Source: CAUPWF01 sp964367905 (GTDB taxonomy: Bacteria; Bacillota; Clostridia; Lachnospirales; Lachnospiraceae). From it: 64,000 nt of DNA. The DNA lies in NCBI GenBank assembly GCA_964367905.1, contig CAYIZP010000011.1:1-64000 (forward strand), read 5' to 3'. A program made the translations under genes and the position numbers. Shown piece after piece: positions 18,423 to 27,359 of the stretch; position 1 is the first letter of the stretch, and each line of letters begins with the position of its first letter. Under the pieces are notes generated by a model. That model had not been told where the DNA came from, ran no database searches, and was given only the letters and a program-made list of their open reading frames with translations.

Positions 18423-20198
18423 ATGAAGGAATCTTGGTTTCTACTACAAAAAGGTACTGATTTTGATGCCATGATGAAAAATCATAACATCAGTTTGATT
18501 CAAGCGAGATTGATGTTCAATAAAGACATCGGAGATGATGAGATTCAAGAATACTTACATGGTACAATTGCAGATTTGCATGACGGAATGTTACTGCGAG
18601 GAATGGATACGGCAATTGAAATCATCAAGGAGAAGATTCAGAATCGTAAGAAGATTCGAATCATCGGAGATTATGATATTGATGGGGTGAATGCTACGTA
18701 CATCTTGTTGGAAGGGCTTGCCAAGGTGGGGGCAAGTGTGGATAGTGATATTCCAGATCGAATCCAGCATGGGTATGGATTGAATGTTGAATTGATTGAA
18801 CGTGCAATGTGTGACGGGGTAGATACCATAATTACTTGCGATAATGGGATTGCAGCAGCCAAGGAGATAGAGTATGCAAAATCCCATGGTTTGACGGTGA
18901 TTGTGACAGATCATCATGAAGTGCCTTATGAAGATGTGCTAGAAGAAGAGGGGGTGCAGCGAAAGTTTATCTATCCTCAGGCAGATGCAATTGTGAATCC
19001 GAAGCAACCAGACTGCCCTTATCCATTTAAGAAATTATGCGGGGCAGCAGTTGCCTATAAGTTAGTGGAGGCATTGCTTGATAGCATGGGACAAGATGCA
19101 GAAGACGTGGATTATTTGATTGAGAATGTGGCAATTGCGACAGTTGGTGACGTGATGGATCTTGTGGGTGAGAACCGTATTTTCGTAAAACAAGGATTAG
19201 AAATGTTGAAACAAACCAAAAATCTAGGATTAGAATCCCTGATTGATGTTTTGCATATCGATCGAGAGAAACTTGCAGCATATCATATTGGTTTTCAGAT
19301 TGGACCATGTATGAATGCAAGTGGAAGGCTAGATACTGCTAAACGTACTTTGGAATTATTGCAGACGAAGAAAAAGTCTGAGGCAGATATGCTGGCAAAC
19401 GACCTAAAAGCACTCAATGACTCTCGTAAGGAATTGACTCAGGAGGGGGTTGATCTGGCCGTTGAGCAGGTAGAAAGTAAGTGGTGTAGAGATAAGGTGC
19501 TTGTCATATATCTACCTGAATGTCATGAAAGTTTAGCAGGTATTATTGCGGGAAGAATCCGTGAGAAATATCACAGACCAACCTTCGTTTTAACCAAGTC
19601 GGAGCAGGGTGCAAAAGGATCGGGGCGATCAATCGAATCTTATCACATGTATGAGGAGCTAAACAAATGCAAAGAACTGTTGAATCGATATGGTGGGCAT
19701 AAGTTGGCAGCAGGTTTTAGCTTGGAAGAAATTAATATTGAACGATTGAGAAGCACACTGAATCACACCTGCGGTTTGAGTGAGGATGATCTGGCTTGTA
19801 AGGTGAATATTGATTTGGAAGTGCCAATGCCTTATATCACAGAAGAGTTGATTGAGCAGTTGACAGTTCTAGAACCTTATGGAAAAGGAAATGAAAAACC
19901 ATTATTTGCTATGAGGGATTTGAGATTTTCTTCAATAAAAGTTGTAGGAGTGAATCAAAATGTGGTAAAATTACAGCTAAAGGATAAAATGGGGAATCAA
20001 ATGGACGCAGTATATTTTGGTAATATCAGCAATCTAGAAGAATGCGTATTGGAAACATACGATCTGCAGACATGGAAGCGAATCAAAGAGGGAAGAGAGG
20101 AGAAAGTGCGATTCTCGATTACATATTATCCCGGAATAAATACTTATAAAGAATATCGAAACATTCAATTGACAATAAAAAACATCAAATGTTCTTGA
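18423..20198 (+). CDS. recJ: RecJ-type single-strand DNA exonuclease
   Basis: About 591 residues of the DHH/DHHA1 superfamily: motif I IGDYDIDG, motif II TCDNGIAA, motif III VTDHHE, and a later DHHA1 GSGRS block (KGSGRSIESYHMYEEL), with a C-terminal OB-like region. It degrades single-stranded DNA 5' to 3' in recombination and repair. The start chosen is the ATG two bases after the motif GGATGGTTATTA; the ATG inside that motif is in frame and 12 bases earlier. It probably heads an operon with DUF1294, a MarR regulator and thyA. Confidence 0.9.
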   Translation: MKESWFLLQKGTDFDAMMKNHNISLIQARLMFNKDIGDDEIQEYLHGTIADLHDGMLLRGMDTAIEIIKEKIQNRKKIRIIGDYDIDGVNATYILLEGLAKVGASVDSDIPDRIQHGYGLNVELIERAMCDGVDTIITCDNGIAAAKEIEYAKSHGLTVIVTDHHEVPYEDVLEEEGVQRKFIYPQADAIVNPKQPDCPYPFKKLCGAAVAYKLVEALLDSMGQDAEDVDYLIENVAIATVGDVMDLVGENRIFVKQGLEMLKQTKNLGLESLIDVLHIDREKLAAYHIGFQIGPCMNASGRLDTAKRTLELLQTKKKSEADMLANDLKALNDSRKELTQEGVDLAVEQVESKWCRDKVLVIYLPECHESLAGIIAGRIREKYHRPTFVLTKSEQGAKGSGRSIESYHMYEELNKCKELLNRYGGHKLAAGFSLEEINIERLRSTLNHTCGLSEDDLACKVNIDLEVPMPYITEELIEQLTVLEPYGKGNEKPLFAMRDLRFSSIKVVGVNQNVVKLQLKDKMGNQMDAVYFGNISNLEECVLETYDLQTWKRIKEGREEKVRFSITYYPGINTYKEYRNIQLTIKNIKCS

Positions 20199-20225
20199 GG
20201 ATAGACAAGGAGGGGTGTAGACAGA

Positions 20226-20498
20226 GTGGTTATGTATATTATGATATACCTAGTATTCATTAATTTGGTTGCATTTGCCATGTATGGGATTGATAAAAGG
20301 AAGGCCATACAAGGAAGGTACCGAATAGCAGAGAAGACTTTGTTAAGTGTTGCAATTCTAGGTGGAAGCGTTGGGGCGTGGATAGGAATGCAAGTATTTC
20401 GACATAAAACAAAACATTTGAAATTCAAGATAGGGGTGCCAGTCATATTTGTGATTGAAATTGCACTCGTTGTTACATGGTTTGTTATGCTAAAATAA
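20226..20498 (+). CDS. DUF1294 small membrane protein
   Basis: 90 residues with two to three hydrophobic segments flanking the DUF1294 motifs YGIDKRKAI and RIAEKTLL, followed by GGSVGAWIGMQVFRHKTKH. The function of the family is unknown. The GTG start is 10 bases after GGAGGGG; the ATG six bases later would be too far from it. Confidence 0.85.
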   Translation: MVMYIMIYLVFINLVAFAMYGIDKRKAIQGRYRIAEKTLLSVAILGGSVGAWIGMQVFRHKTKHLKFKIGVPVIFVIEIALVVTWFVMLK

Positions 20499-20526
20499 TT
20501 TTCAATAGAAAATGGAGGGTAACATA

Positions 20527-20952
20527 ATGGAAGATACCAAGTCATTAGCCACGTTAATAAAAGCAATTACAAATGAATATGAAAAATACTACAATAAACA
20601 AGTGGCTACTATAGGGCTAACAACAGCCCAATGTGAGGTGTTGAATTACTTGTTTGAGACGAATAAAGAATATGTACACCAAATAGATCTAGAAAAACAT
20701 CTAAGCCTGTCTAATCCAACTGTAACAGGACTACTGAAGCGATTAGATGAGAAGGGTTATGTATTAATTGTACAAAATAATGGTGATAAAAGGAAGAAGA
20801 ACATTCACTTAACAGAGAGTGCATATAAGATGCAAAAGCGAATTCGGAGTTGCAGAAAGAAGGCAAATAATCGCTTGGTTCTAGGAATGCCAAGAAAAGA
20901 ACAGCAAAAACTTGCTAGTGTATTAGAGGGATTGTTGGAAAATATTGAATAG
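20527..20952 (+). CDS. MarR-family transcriptional regulator
   Basis: About 141 residues with the winged helix of MarR: TTAQCEVLNYLFE, the recognition region IDLEKHLSLSNPTVTGLLKRLDEKGYV, and the wing DKRKKNIHLTE. It binds DNA as a dimer, with the effector unknown. The start is the ATG nine bases after GGAGG; an in-frame ATG upstream overlaps that site. No dedicated transporter lies alongside, so its targets are not obvious. Confidence 0.88.
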   Translation: MEDTKSLATLIKAITNEYEKYYNKQVATIGLTTAQCEVLNYLFETNKEYVHQIDLEKHLSLSNPTVTGLLKRLDEKGYVLIVQNNGDKRKKNIHLTESAYKMQKRIRSCRKKANNRLVLGMPRKEQQKLASVLEGLLENIE

Positions 20953-20972
20953 GGGATGGTGGAAGGAAAACG

Positions 20973-21821
20973 ATGAGTAAAGCAGATGAAATTTTTAAAA
21001 AGATGTGCAGGGATATTATAGACAATGGAAGTAGTACAGAGGGTGAAAAAGTAAGACCGAAGTGGGAGGATGGAGCCTCGGCATATACGATTAAGCAATT
21101 TGGCGTGGTGAATCGTTATAATCTAGCAGAGGAATTTCCGGCCTTAACTCTAAGAAGAACGGCGATTAAAAGCTGTGTGGACGAGTTGTTGTGGATCTGG
21201 CAGAAGAAGTCGAATAATATCAATGATTTGAACAGCCATATCTGGGATAGTTGGGCTGATGAGAGTGGATCCATAGGTAAGGCATATGGGTATCAGGCAG
21301 GAGTGAAGCACCAATATAAAGAGGGGATGATGGATCAGATTGACCGTGTGATTTATGATCTCAAAAACAATCCATATAGTAGAAGAATCATGACCAATCT
21401 CTATGTACATGAAGATCTACATGAGATGCACCTCTATCCTTGCGCATATAGTATGACATTCAATGTTACAAAGGAAAAAGATTGTGAGAAATTAGTACTG
21501 AATGCAATCCTGAATCAGAGATCACAAGATGTTCTTGCAGCAAATAACTGGAATGTATGTCAATACGCAGTGTTGGTTCATATGATCGCTCAGGTTTGTG
21601 ATATGAAAGCGGGAGAATTTGTACATGTGATAGCAGACGCTCACATCTATGATCGACATGTGGATTTAATCGAAGAACTGATCTCGAGAGAACCATTCCC
21701 AGCGCCAAAACTCTGGTTAAATCCAGATATTAAGGAGTTCTATGATTTTACACCAGATGATGTGAAGTTAGAGGGATATGAGACAGGGCCGCAGGTTAAG
21801 AATATTCCGATTGCGATATAG
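20973..21821 (+). CDS. thyA: Thymidylate synthase (ThyA)
   Basis: 282 residues. It converts dUMP to dTMP with methylene-tetrahydrofolate. Motifs include RRTAIKSCVDELLWI, the DSWADESGSIGKAYGYQ region, PYSRRIM, the catalytic Cys157, QRSQDVLAANNWNVCQYAVL and HIYDRHV. The cysteine context is LYPCAYSM instead of the common LPPCH, a variant form. It begins 20 bp after the MarR gene and ends at a strong terminator. Dihydrofolate reductase, its metabolic partner, lies about 13.6 kb away. Confidence 0.95.
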   Translation: MSKADEIFKKMCRDIIDNGSSTEGEKVRPKWEDGASAYTIKQFGVVNRYNLAEEFPALTLRRTAIKSCVDELLWIWQKKSNNINDLNSHIWDSWADESGSIGKAYGYQAGVKHQYKEGMMDQIDRVIYDLKNNPYSRRIMTNLYVHEDLHEMHLYPCAYSMTFNVTKEKDCEKLVLNAILNQRSQDVLAANNWNVCQYAVLVHMIAQVCDMKAGEFVHVIADAHIYDRHVDLIEELISREPFPAPKLWLNPDIKEFYDFTPDDVKLEGYETGPQVKNIPIAI

Positions 21822-21853
21822 ATAGAATTTATAAATTTTACAGTTTTATAGGA

Positions 21854-21894
21854 AAAGAAGGAATAAGTTTTTGAAACTTATTCCTTCTTTTTTT
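21854..21894 (+). terminator. Strong intrinsic terminator after thyA
   Basis: A 17-bp perfect stem (AAAGAAGGAATAAGTTT and its complement) with a 3-base loop, running into a T-run. It closes the recJ-thyA operon. Confidence 0.9.
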
Positions 21895-22044
21895 GATTTC
21901 AACTTTTTGAGAATAAATACATTGTTTTATTTATATGGTATATAACTTTGAAATTATCTATTCTATAGAGGTGAAACTCTGAATAATGCACAAAAAAAAG
22001 TAATTAACAAATAATATAAAGGATAAAAATTGTGAAAAACAGAT

Positions 22045-22067
22045 AAAATCTTTGAAACAAAGATTTT
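22045..22067. promoter_or_regulatory. Palindromic candidate operator
   Basis: Perfect inverted repeat AAAATCTTTG-AAA-CAAAGATTTT placed three bases upstream of the -35 box of the polyol-locus promoter. The position suits an activator or repressor site. The locus encodes a DeoR regulator that could bind here. The rest of the 383-base intergenic region is AT-rich with no ORF that I can support. Confidence 0.5.
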
Positions 22068-22070
22068 ATA

Positions 22071-22099
22071 TTGACTAATTTCTGTGTTTGATTTATTAT
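22071..22099 (+). promoter_or_regulatory. Sigma-A-type promoter of the polyol locus
   Basis: TTGACT, 17 bases, TATTAT. The predicted transcript starts near 22106, giving a leader of about 105 bases before the first dehydrogenase gene. Confidence 0.65.
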
Positions 22100-22151
22100 A
22101 TGAATATAGACAAATGGTTCTAAGAATTCTCAAAAGAGAAGAATCAAATGT

Positions 22152-22165
22152 TTTTCGGCCGAAAA
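22152..22165. promoter_or_regulatory. Perfect 14-bp palindrome in the leader
   Basis: TTTTCGGCCGAAAA, GC-centred in AT-rich DNA, located about 46 bases downstream of the predicted start site and 46 bases before the first start codon. A second candidate operator (roadblock type). It is too short to be a terminator. Confidence 0.45.
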
Positions 22166-22210
22166 GATGAAGAATGCAATAGAGTTTATTATTAAAATGG
22201 AGGAATGCAA

Positions 22211-23287
22211 ATGAAGGCATTAGCAAGATATGGAAAAGAATTTGGCGGATATCGCATGATTGATGTTCCAGAACAAGACTGTGGATCAGAGGATATTATT
22301 ATTGAAGTGAAGGCGGCAGCAATTTGTGGCGCTGATATGAAGCATTATAAAGTCGAAAATGGTTCTGATCAATTCAACTCGATTCGTGGACATGAGTTTG
22401 CTGGAGAAATAGTAAAAGTTGGTGATAAAGTGAAAAATTGGAAGGTGGGACAAAGAATTGTATCAGACAATAGCGCTCATGTGTGCGGTACTTGCCCAGC
22501 TTGTGAGATCGGAGATTTCCTTTGTTGTGAAGAGAAAGTGAATCTAGGATTAGATAATAATACATGGGGGGGAGGCTTTACAAAATATTGCAAAATTCCT
22601 GGAGAAATTCTACGCATTCATAAGCATGCAATCTGGGAAATTCCAGAAGGTGTAGAATATGAAGAAGCAGCACTGATGGATCCACTTTGCAACTCATATA
22701 AAGCGATTGCTCAACAGGCACATCTACTACCAGGGCAGGATGTTGTCGTGTTCGGTACGGGACCAATCGGATTATTCGCAGTACAAGTAGCACGTGTTAT
22801 GGGAGCTGTCAATATCGTTATGGTGGGGCTTCAGGATGATGCAAAGGTACGTTTTGATGTTGCAAAGCAACTAGGTGCTACACATTGTGTAAATGGTACA
22901 ACAGAAGATGTTGTTGCAAGATGTACGGAAATTTGTGGGAGAGATAATCTTGGATTAGTGATTGAATGTTCTGGTGCAAATATCGCCTTGAAACAGGCGA
23001 TAGAGATGACTAGACCAAATGCAGAAATTGTGAGAGTAGGGATGGGATTCAAACCATTAGAATTTTCAATCAACGATATCACAGCTTGGAACAAGAGTAT
23101 TATTGGGCATATGGCGTACGATTCCACAACGTGGAGAAATGCACTTCGACTTTTAAAATCAGGAGCAATTGATGTAAAGCCAATGATTACACATAGAATA
23201 GGTCTTTCGCAATGGGAAAAAGGATTTCAATTAATGGCAGATAAAGATGCAATAAAAGTGATTATGACATATGACTATGAGGACTAA
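22211..23287 (+). CDS. Zinc-dependent alcohol dehydrogenase, sugar-alcohol type
   Basis: About 358 residues of the medium-chain dehydrogenase family. Catalytic zinc ligands are visible in ICGADMKH and GHEFAGEI; a structural zinc site is present as C-G-T-C-P-A-C-(7)-C. The Rossmann motif is VVVFGTGPIGLFA. It resembles sorbitol, threonine and galactitol-phosphate dehydrogenases and probably oxidises a polyol or sugar hydroxyl with NAD(P)+. The second ATG is preferred because the first lies one base from GGAGG. First gene of the polyol operon. Confidence 0.85.
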   Translation: MKALARYGKEFGGYRMIDVPEQDCGSEDIIIEVKAAAICGADMKHYKVENGSDQFNSIRGHEFAGEIVKVGDKVKNWKVGQRIVSDNSAHVCGTCPACEIGDFLCCEEKVNLGLDNNTWGGGFTKYCKIPGEILRIHKHAIWEIPEGVEYEEAALMDPLCNSYKAIAQQAHLLPGQDVVVFGTGPIGLFAVQVARVMGAVNIVMVGLQDDAKVRFDVAKQLGATHCVNGTTEDVVARCTEICGRDNLGLVIECSGANIALKQAIEMTRPNAEIVRVGMGFKPLEFSINDITAWNKSIIGHMAYDSTTWRNALRLLKSGAIDVKPMITHRIGLSQWEKGFQLMADKDAIKVIMTYDYED

Positions 23288-23291
23288 TACT

Positions 23292-24002
23292 ATGGAGAAA
23301 AAACTGATGATTGCGCCATCGGTAGGATGCTGTGACTTATTCCATATAGAAGAGCAGATGCAAATCATCAATGAGAAATCAGATTATTTGCATATGGATA
23401 TTAAAGATGGAGTTTATGTACCAAGTTACGGAATCGGGCCAGATTATCTAGAGTATTTAAATAAGCACATGGAAAACTTAAAACCAATGGATGCTCATCT
23501 GATGGTTGCACATCCACAACAGTACCTAGAGACGTTTGCGAAGGCGGGAGCAACATATATTACTTTACATACGGACTGCATTGAAGGCGATGCATTTGTA
23601 ACGATTCACAGAATTAAGAAATTAGGATGTAAAGTAGGAGTTGCACTCAGTCCTGCTGTTCCTTTTACTACAATAGAGTATTACCTACCACTGCTTGATA
23701 AAGTTACGATTATGATTGTAGATCCAGGAATCTCTGGGCAACCAGTTGATCCGCAGATGTATGTAAAAATTAGACAGTTAGTCTCAATTAGGAAAGAGAG
23801 AGGACTTCAATTTCTAATCGAGGCAGATGGCTCAATGAACAAAGATTTGTACCGACCACTTTACGAGGCGGGTGTTGATGTTGTAGTTATGGGACCGCCG
23901 GCACTTTGGAACAAAAATGTAGATTTTAAGAGAGCGTGGGAAATCATGGAAGAGGAGATTGAGACAGAATTAAAATCCGCAGCACGTGATAACAATAACT
24001 AA
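23292..24002 (+). CDS. Allulose-6-phosphate/ribulose-phosphate 3-epimerase family
   Basis: About 236 residues forming a TIM barrel of the ribulose-phosphate epimerase family: IAPSVGCCDL, HMDIKDGVYVPSYG (metal His and Asp), MDAHLMVAHP, VDPGISGQ and EADGSMN. The closer resemblance is to D-allulose-6-phosphate 3-epimerase (AlsE) because of length and the sugar-locus context. It would convert an allulose-type 6-phosphate to fructose 6-phosphate. The start is the ATG nine bases after GAGG, just past the previous stop, rather than an earlier in-frame ATG inside the upstream gene. Confidence 0.78.
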   Translation: MEKKLMIAPSVGCCDLFHIEEQMQIINEKSDYLHMDIKDGVYVPSYGIGPDYLEYLNKHMENLKPMDAHLMVAHPQQYLETFAKAGATYITLHTDCIEGDAFVTIHRIKKLGCKVGVALSPAVPFTTIEYYLPLLDKVTIMIVDPGISGQPVDPQMYVKIRQLVSIRKERGLQFLIEADGSMNKDLYRPLYEAGVDVVVMGPPALWNKNVDFKRAWEIMEEEIETELKSAARDNNN

Positions 24003-24041
24003 ATCAAACAAATATTAAAAAAAAGGAAGGAATGAAAAAAA

Positions 24042-25415
24042 ATGGAAAAAAAATCAGCAAATATTGGAGCGAGACTAGATCGTCTACCAAATTCATCATG
24101 GCATGTTAAAATGTGGTTAGTAACAGCTTTTGCACTTCTTGTGTGTTGGTCAAACGGTATCGGAGGAGCAGTACAGAATATTTTGTTAAATGAAATTCAC
24201 TGGCTAGAACCAGGAACTACACTTCTTGCAATGTGGGGAATTACATATACAGCTGGTCAGTTGTTTGGAGCATTGATTGGCGGACCGATTGGAGATAAAA
24301 TTGGTCGTAAGAAATCGATTCTTTTATATGAAGCAGTTCATATTGCAGCAATGATTGGTGGAGCGCTTTCTCCAAATATAAGTGTACTTTACATATTTAG
24401 ACTTCTGCAGGGGTTTGGACTTGGAGCATTGTTAGTGGTTCTTTTTGCAGGATTTACAGAGTATGTGCCGGGAAGAAACCGTGGTACATGGTCAAGTCGC
24501 ACATCATTTATTGGGAACTGGGCTCATCCAATCTGTAATGGTATTGCACTTTTGGTTGGTGTAACAGTTGCGAGCTATGCGTTAAACTGGAGAATCCAGT
24601 TCATGATACCATCTGTACTATCAATTCTAGCGTGCATCTTTATTATTAAGAAATTTCCAGAATCTCCAAGATGGTTGGAGTCGCAGGGAAGAGTTGAAGA
24701 AGCGGATAAGATTATGACAGAAATCGAGAAGGAAATCGAAGCAACAACAGGGAAAAAGCTTCCAGAAGTGATAGAGGAACCGAAGAATGTAAAGCAACTT
24801 CCGTATTCCGCATTGTTTAAAGGGAAACTTTTTAGGAGAACAATCGTTGGATCATTAGTCTTGATTGGTATGAATACAATACAATACACATTGATGAACT
24901 GGATGCCGTCTATGCTTTCATCGATGGGGTATAGTACGTCGGATTCACAATTTATGACAATGTTCGGTCTTTTCGGAGCACCATTTGGAATTTTTATTGC
25001 ATCTTTGATTATGGATAAGATTCCGCGTAAAGCGATGGGGGTCGGACTCCTTGTTTTAATGGCAGTATTTGGAATTATCACAGGACAGCAGACGGAAATG
25101 ATAGCCTTAATTGTATGTACCTTCCTTCTAAACACAGTAATTTATATGTATGTATGTTATGCGTCAGCCGTTTATGTGCCAGAGATGTGGCCAACATCTG
25201 CAAAACTTTCAGGTTCGGGATTTTGTAATGCAATGGGTCGGGTAAGTAATATATTCTTCCCGTTTCTGGTAACAAGTGTTGCAGCTTCTACAATGGGAGC
25301 AAGTGGTGTGTTTATTCTTATTTCAATCGTTGCAGTTATTATTGCAGTTAGCATTTTATTTTTGGGAATTGAGACGCGTGGAGAGTCTGTTGAAGATATT
25401 GGGAATGTAGAATAG
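24042..25415 (+). CDS. MFS sugar porter
   Basis: 457 residues, twelve predicted helices. The major-facilitator signature after TM2 is GGPIGDKIGRKKS; RLLQGFGLGAL and PESPRWLESQGR match the sugar-porter subfamily. It probably imports an unphosphorylated polyol or sugar by proton symport for the dehydrogenases encoded on either side. GGAAGG precedes the ATG in an A-rich context. Confidence 0.85.
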   Translation: MEKKSANIGARLDRLPNSSWHVKMWLVTAFALLVCWSNGIGGAVQNILLNEIHWLEPGTTLLAMWGITYTAGQLFGALIGGPIGDKIGRKKSILLYEAVHIAAMIGGALSPNISVLYIFRLLQGFGLGALLVVLFAGFTEYVPGRNRGTWSSRTSFIGNWAHPICNGIALLVGVTVASYALNWRIQFMIPSVLSILACIFIIKKFPESPRWLESQGRVEEADKIMTEIEKEIEATTGKKLPEVIEEPKNVKQLPYSALFKGKLFRRTIVGSLVLIGMNTIQYTLMNWMPSMLSSMGYSTSDSQFMTMFGLFGAPFGIFIASLIMDKIPRKAMGVGLLVLMAVFGIITGQQTEMIALIVCTFLLNTVIYMYVCYASAVYVPEMWPTSAKLSGSGFCNAMGRVSNIFFPFLVTSVAASTMGASGVFILISIVAVIIAVSILFLGIETRGESVEDIGNVE

Positions 25416-25430
25416 TTAGGAGGTAGTATT

Positions 25431-26483
25431 TTGAATAATTCAGAAGCAATTTTAGTAACACCAGGTCGGTTTGAGATTCAGGAATGTGCTGTACCAGAAC
25501 CGCAAGAAAATGAGATATTAATGAAGGTTGAATATGTTGGAATGTGTGGATCAGATATTCATGGATTTGAGCACGGACCATTTATCCCCCCTAAAGATCC
25601 AAATCAGAAAATTGGACTTGGCCATGAAGTGTCAGGAGAAGTTATTGGTGTTGGGGCAAATGTTACAAGGTTTAAGGTTGGAGACAAGGTACTGATTGAA
25701 CCAAGTGTTCCAGATGAATCGACCGATTACAGTAGGAAGGGATATTACAATATCTGCCCAAGTGTAGATATGCTGGCAACACAGCCGCATTATAAAGGTG
25801 CATTAACTCAATACATGACCCATCCAGAAGCTTGGACATATCACATTCCTGAAGGCATGTCTACTTTAGAAGGTGCATTAGTTGAACCAGCGGCAGTTGG
25901 AATGCATGCGGCAGTTCTTGGAGGAGCGGCACTTGGTAAGAGTATTGTGATTTTAGGCGGTGGAACGATTGGTCTTATGACACTACAAGCCTGTGTAAGT
26001 CTTGGTGCAACAGATATTACTGTTGTTGATGTATTGCAGAAACGTCTTGATCTTGCTTTGAAACTAGGTGCGAAAAGAGTAATAAACGGAAAGGAAGATA
26101 CTGTTGGAATTCTTCGTTCACAGGACTTTTATGGGGAACATGGAGTTGACTTAGTGTTTGAATGTGCGGGAGCTACATTCACGACGAATCAGGCAACGCA
26201 AATTGTTGCTCGAGGTGGAAAAATTATGATGGTTGGTACACAATCGAAACCGGTACCGATCGATTTCCTAAAGATAAATCGTGAAGTGACAATTCAAACA
26301 TCATTTAGATATTGCAACAATTTTCCACAGACAATCGAAGCAATTGCAACAGGGAAGTTTAATGTTAAGGATATGGTAACAGATGTTTATGATTATGAAG
26401 ATGTACAGGAGGCATTTGAAGCGGCCATTGATCCAGTGAAAAGGGCAGATATGGTCAAAGGTATTATAAAGGTAGCTAAATAA
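25431..26483 (+). CDS. Zinc-type polyol dehydrogenase lacking the structural zinc loop
   Basis: 350 residues of the medium-chain dehydrogenase family: catalytic zinc region GMCGSDIHGFEHG and GHEVSGEV, Glu in LVEPAAV, Rossmann motif VILGGGTIGLMT. Unlike the first dehydrogenase of the operon, it lacks the four-cysteine structural zinc lobe; the loop instead reads VPDESTDYSRKGYYNICPS. It resembles sorbitol/xylitol dehydrogenases. The start is TTG, nine bases after TTAGGAGG. Confidence 0.83.
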   Translation: MNNSEAILVTPGRFEIQECAVPEPQENEILMKVEYVGMCGSDIHGFEHGPFIPPKDPNQKIGLGHEVSGEVIGVGANVTRFKVGDKVLIEPSVPDESTDYSRKGYYNICPSVDMLATQPHYKGALTQYMTHPEAWTYHIPEGMSTLEGALVEPAAVGMHAAVLGGAALGKSIVILGGGTIGLMTLQACVSLGATDITVVDVLQKRLDLALKLGAKRVINGKEDTVGILRSQDFYGEHGVDLVFECAGATFTTNQATQIVARGGKIMMVGTQSKPVPIDFLKINREVTIQTSFRYCNNFPQTIEAIATGKFNVKDMVTDVYDYEDVQEAFEAAIDPVKRADMVKGIIKVAK

Positions 26484-26519
26484 TAATAAAAACAATTGTG
26501 TGTAAAAAAGGAGAAAATT

Positions 26520-27359
26520 ATGATTTCAGATATTAGATATTGGGAGCAAAAAGCAAGAGAAGGGCATTATGCAATTCCACATTTCAATGTGTGGAATGCA
26601 GAAATGTTAATGGGTGTAATAGATGCGGCAGAAGAGCTACGAGCTCCAATTATTATTTCGTTTGGAACGGGATTTACAGGTAATACTTCGTTTGAAGACT
26701 ATTGTTATATGATGGAGTCGATGGCAAAAAAAGCAACTGTGCCGGTCATTCTTCACTGGGATCACGGGCGCAACATGACAATTCTTCAAAATGCTGTAAA
26801 TCATTGCATGAATTCAGTAATGCGCGATGCTTCAGCGCTTCCATTTGAAGCAAATGTGGCAGAAACAAAGAGATGTGTAGAATATTTCCGTGCATACAAT
26901 ATTCCAGTAGAAGCGGAACTCGGACATGTAGGAAACGAGACAGTTTATGAAGAAGCTTTATCAGGATATCAGTATACTGATCCAAAGAAAGCAAAAGAAT
27001 TTGTGGATAGAACGGGATGTGACTCACTTGCAGTGGCAATCGGAAATGTTCATGGTGTGTACTCTTCAGAGCCAAAACTAGCGTTTGATATTTTAGAAGA
27101 AGTCGCAAAAGCAGTGGATGTTCCAATTGTACTTCACGGAGCATCTGGTATTGGAGATGAAGATATTAAGAAAGCAATTTCACTTGGAGTAGCAAAAATC
27201 AATATTCACACAGAGCTTACATTAGCTGCACTAGATGCAATCAAAGAAAATATTGATGAGCCATATCTTGCGATGCAGAGAAGGGTGAGAGAAGCTGTCA
27301 AGGAACGTGCGAAGTGTAAAATTAAATTGTTCGGAGACGATGGAAGGGCGGATGAATAA
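26520..27359 (+). CDS. Class II fructose/tagatose-bisphosphate-type aldolase
   Basis: About 279 residues, zinc-dependent class II aldolase fold. Motifs: YAIPHFNVWNAEM, the zinc His region VILHWDHG, VEAELGHVG, AIGNVHGVY and VLHGASGIGDEDI, then KINIHTEL. It cleaves a ketose bisphosphate (or monophosphate) into dihydroxyacetone phosphate and an aldehyde. WDHG replaces the common LDHG. An upstream in-frame TTG precedes the AAGGAG site and was rejected. It overlaps the kinase gene by eight bases. Confidence 0.85.
   Translation: MISDIRYWEQKAREGHYAIPHFNVWNAEMLMGVIDAAEELRAPIIISFGTGFTGNTSFEDYCYMMESMAKKATVPVILHWDHGRNMTILQNAVNHCMNSVMRDASALPFEANVAETKRCVEYFRAYNIPVEAELGHVGNETVYEEALSGYQYTDPKKAKEFVDRTGCDSLAVAIGNVHGVYSSEPKLAFDILEEVAKAVDVPIVLHGASGIGDEDIKKAISLGVAKINIHTELTLAALDAIKENIDEPYLAMQRRVREAVKERAKCKIKLFGDDGRADE

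Noticed and set aside
24575..25135. 186-codon open frame opposite the MFS transporter gene
   Set aside because: The + strand gene has clear sugar-porter motifs. The opposite frame is a composition effect, with no start signal.
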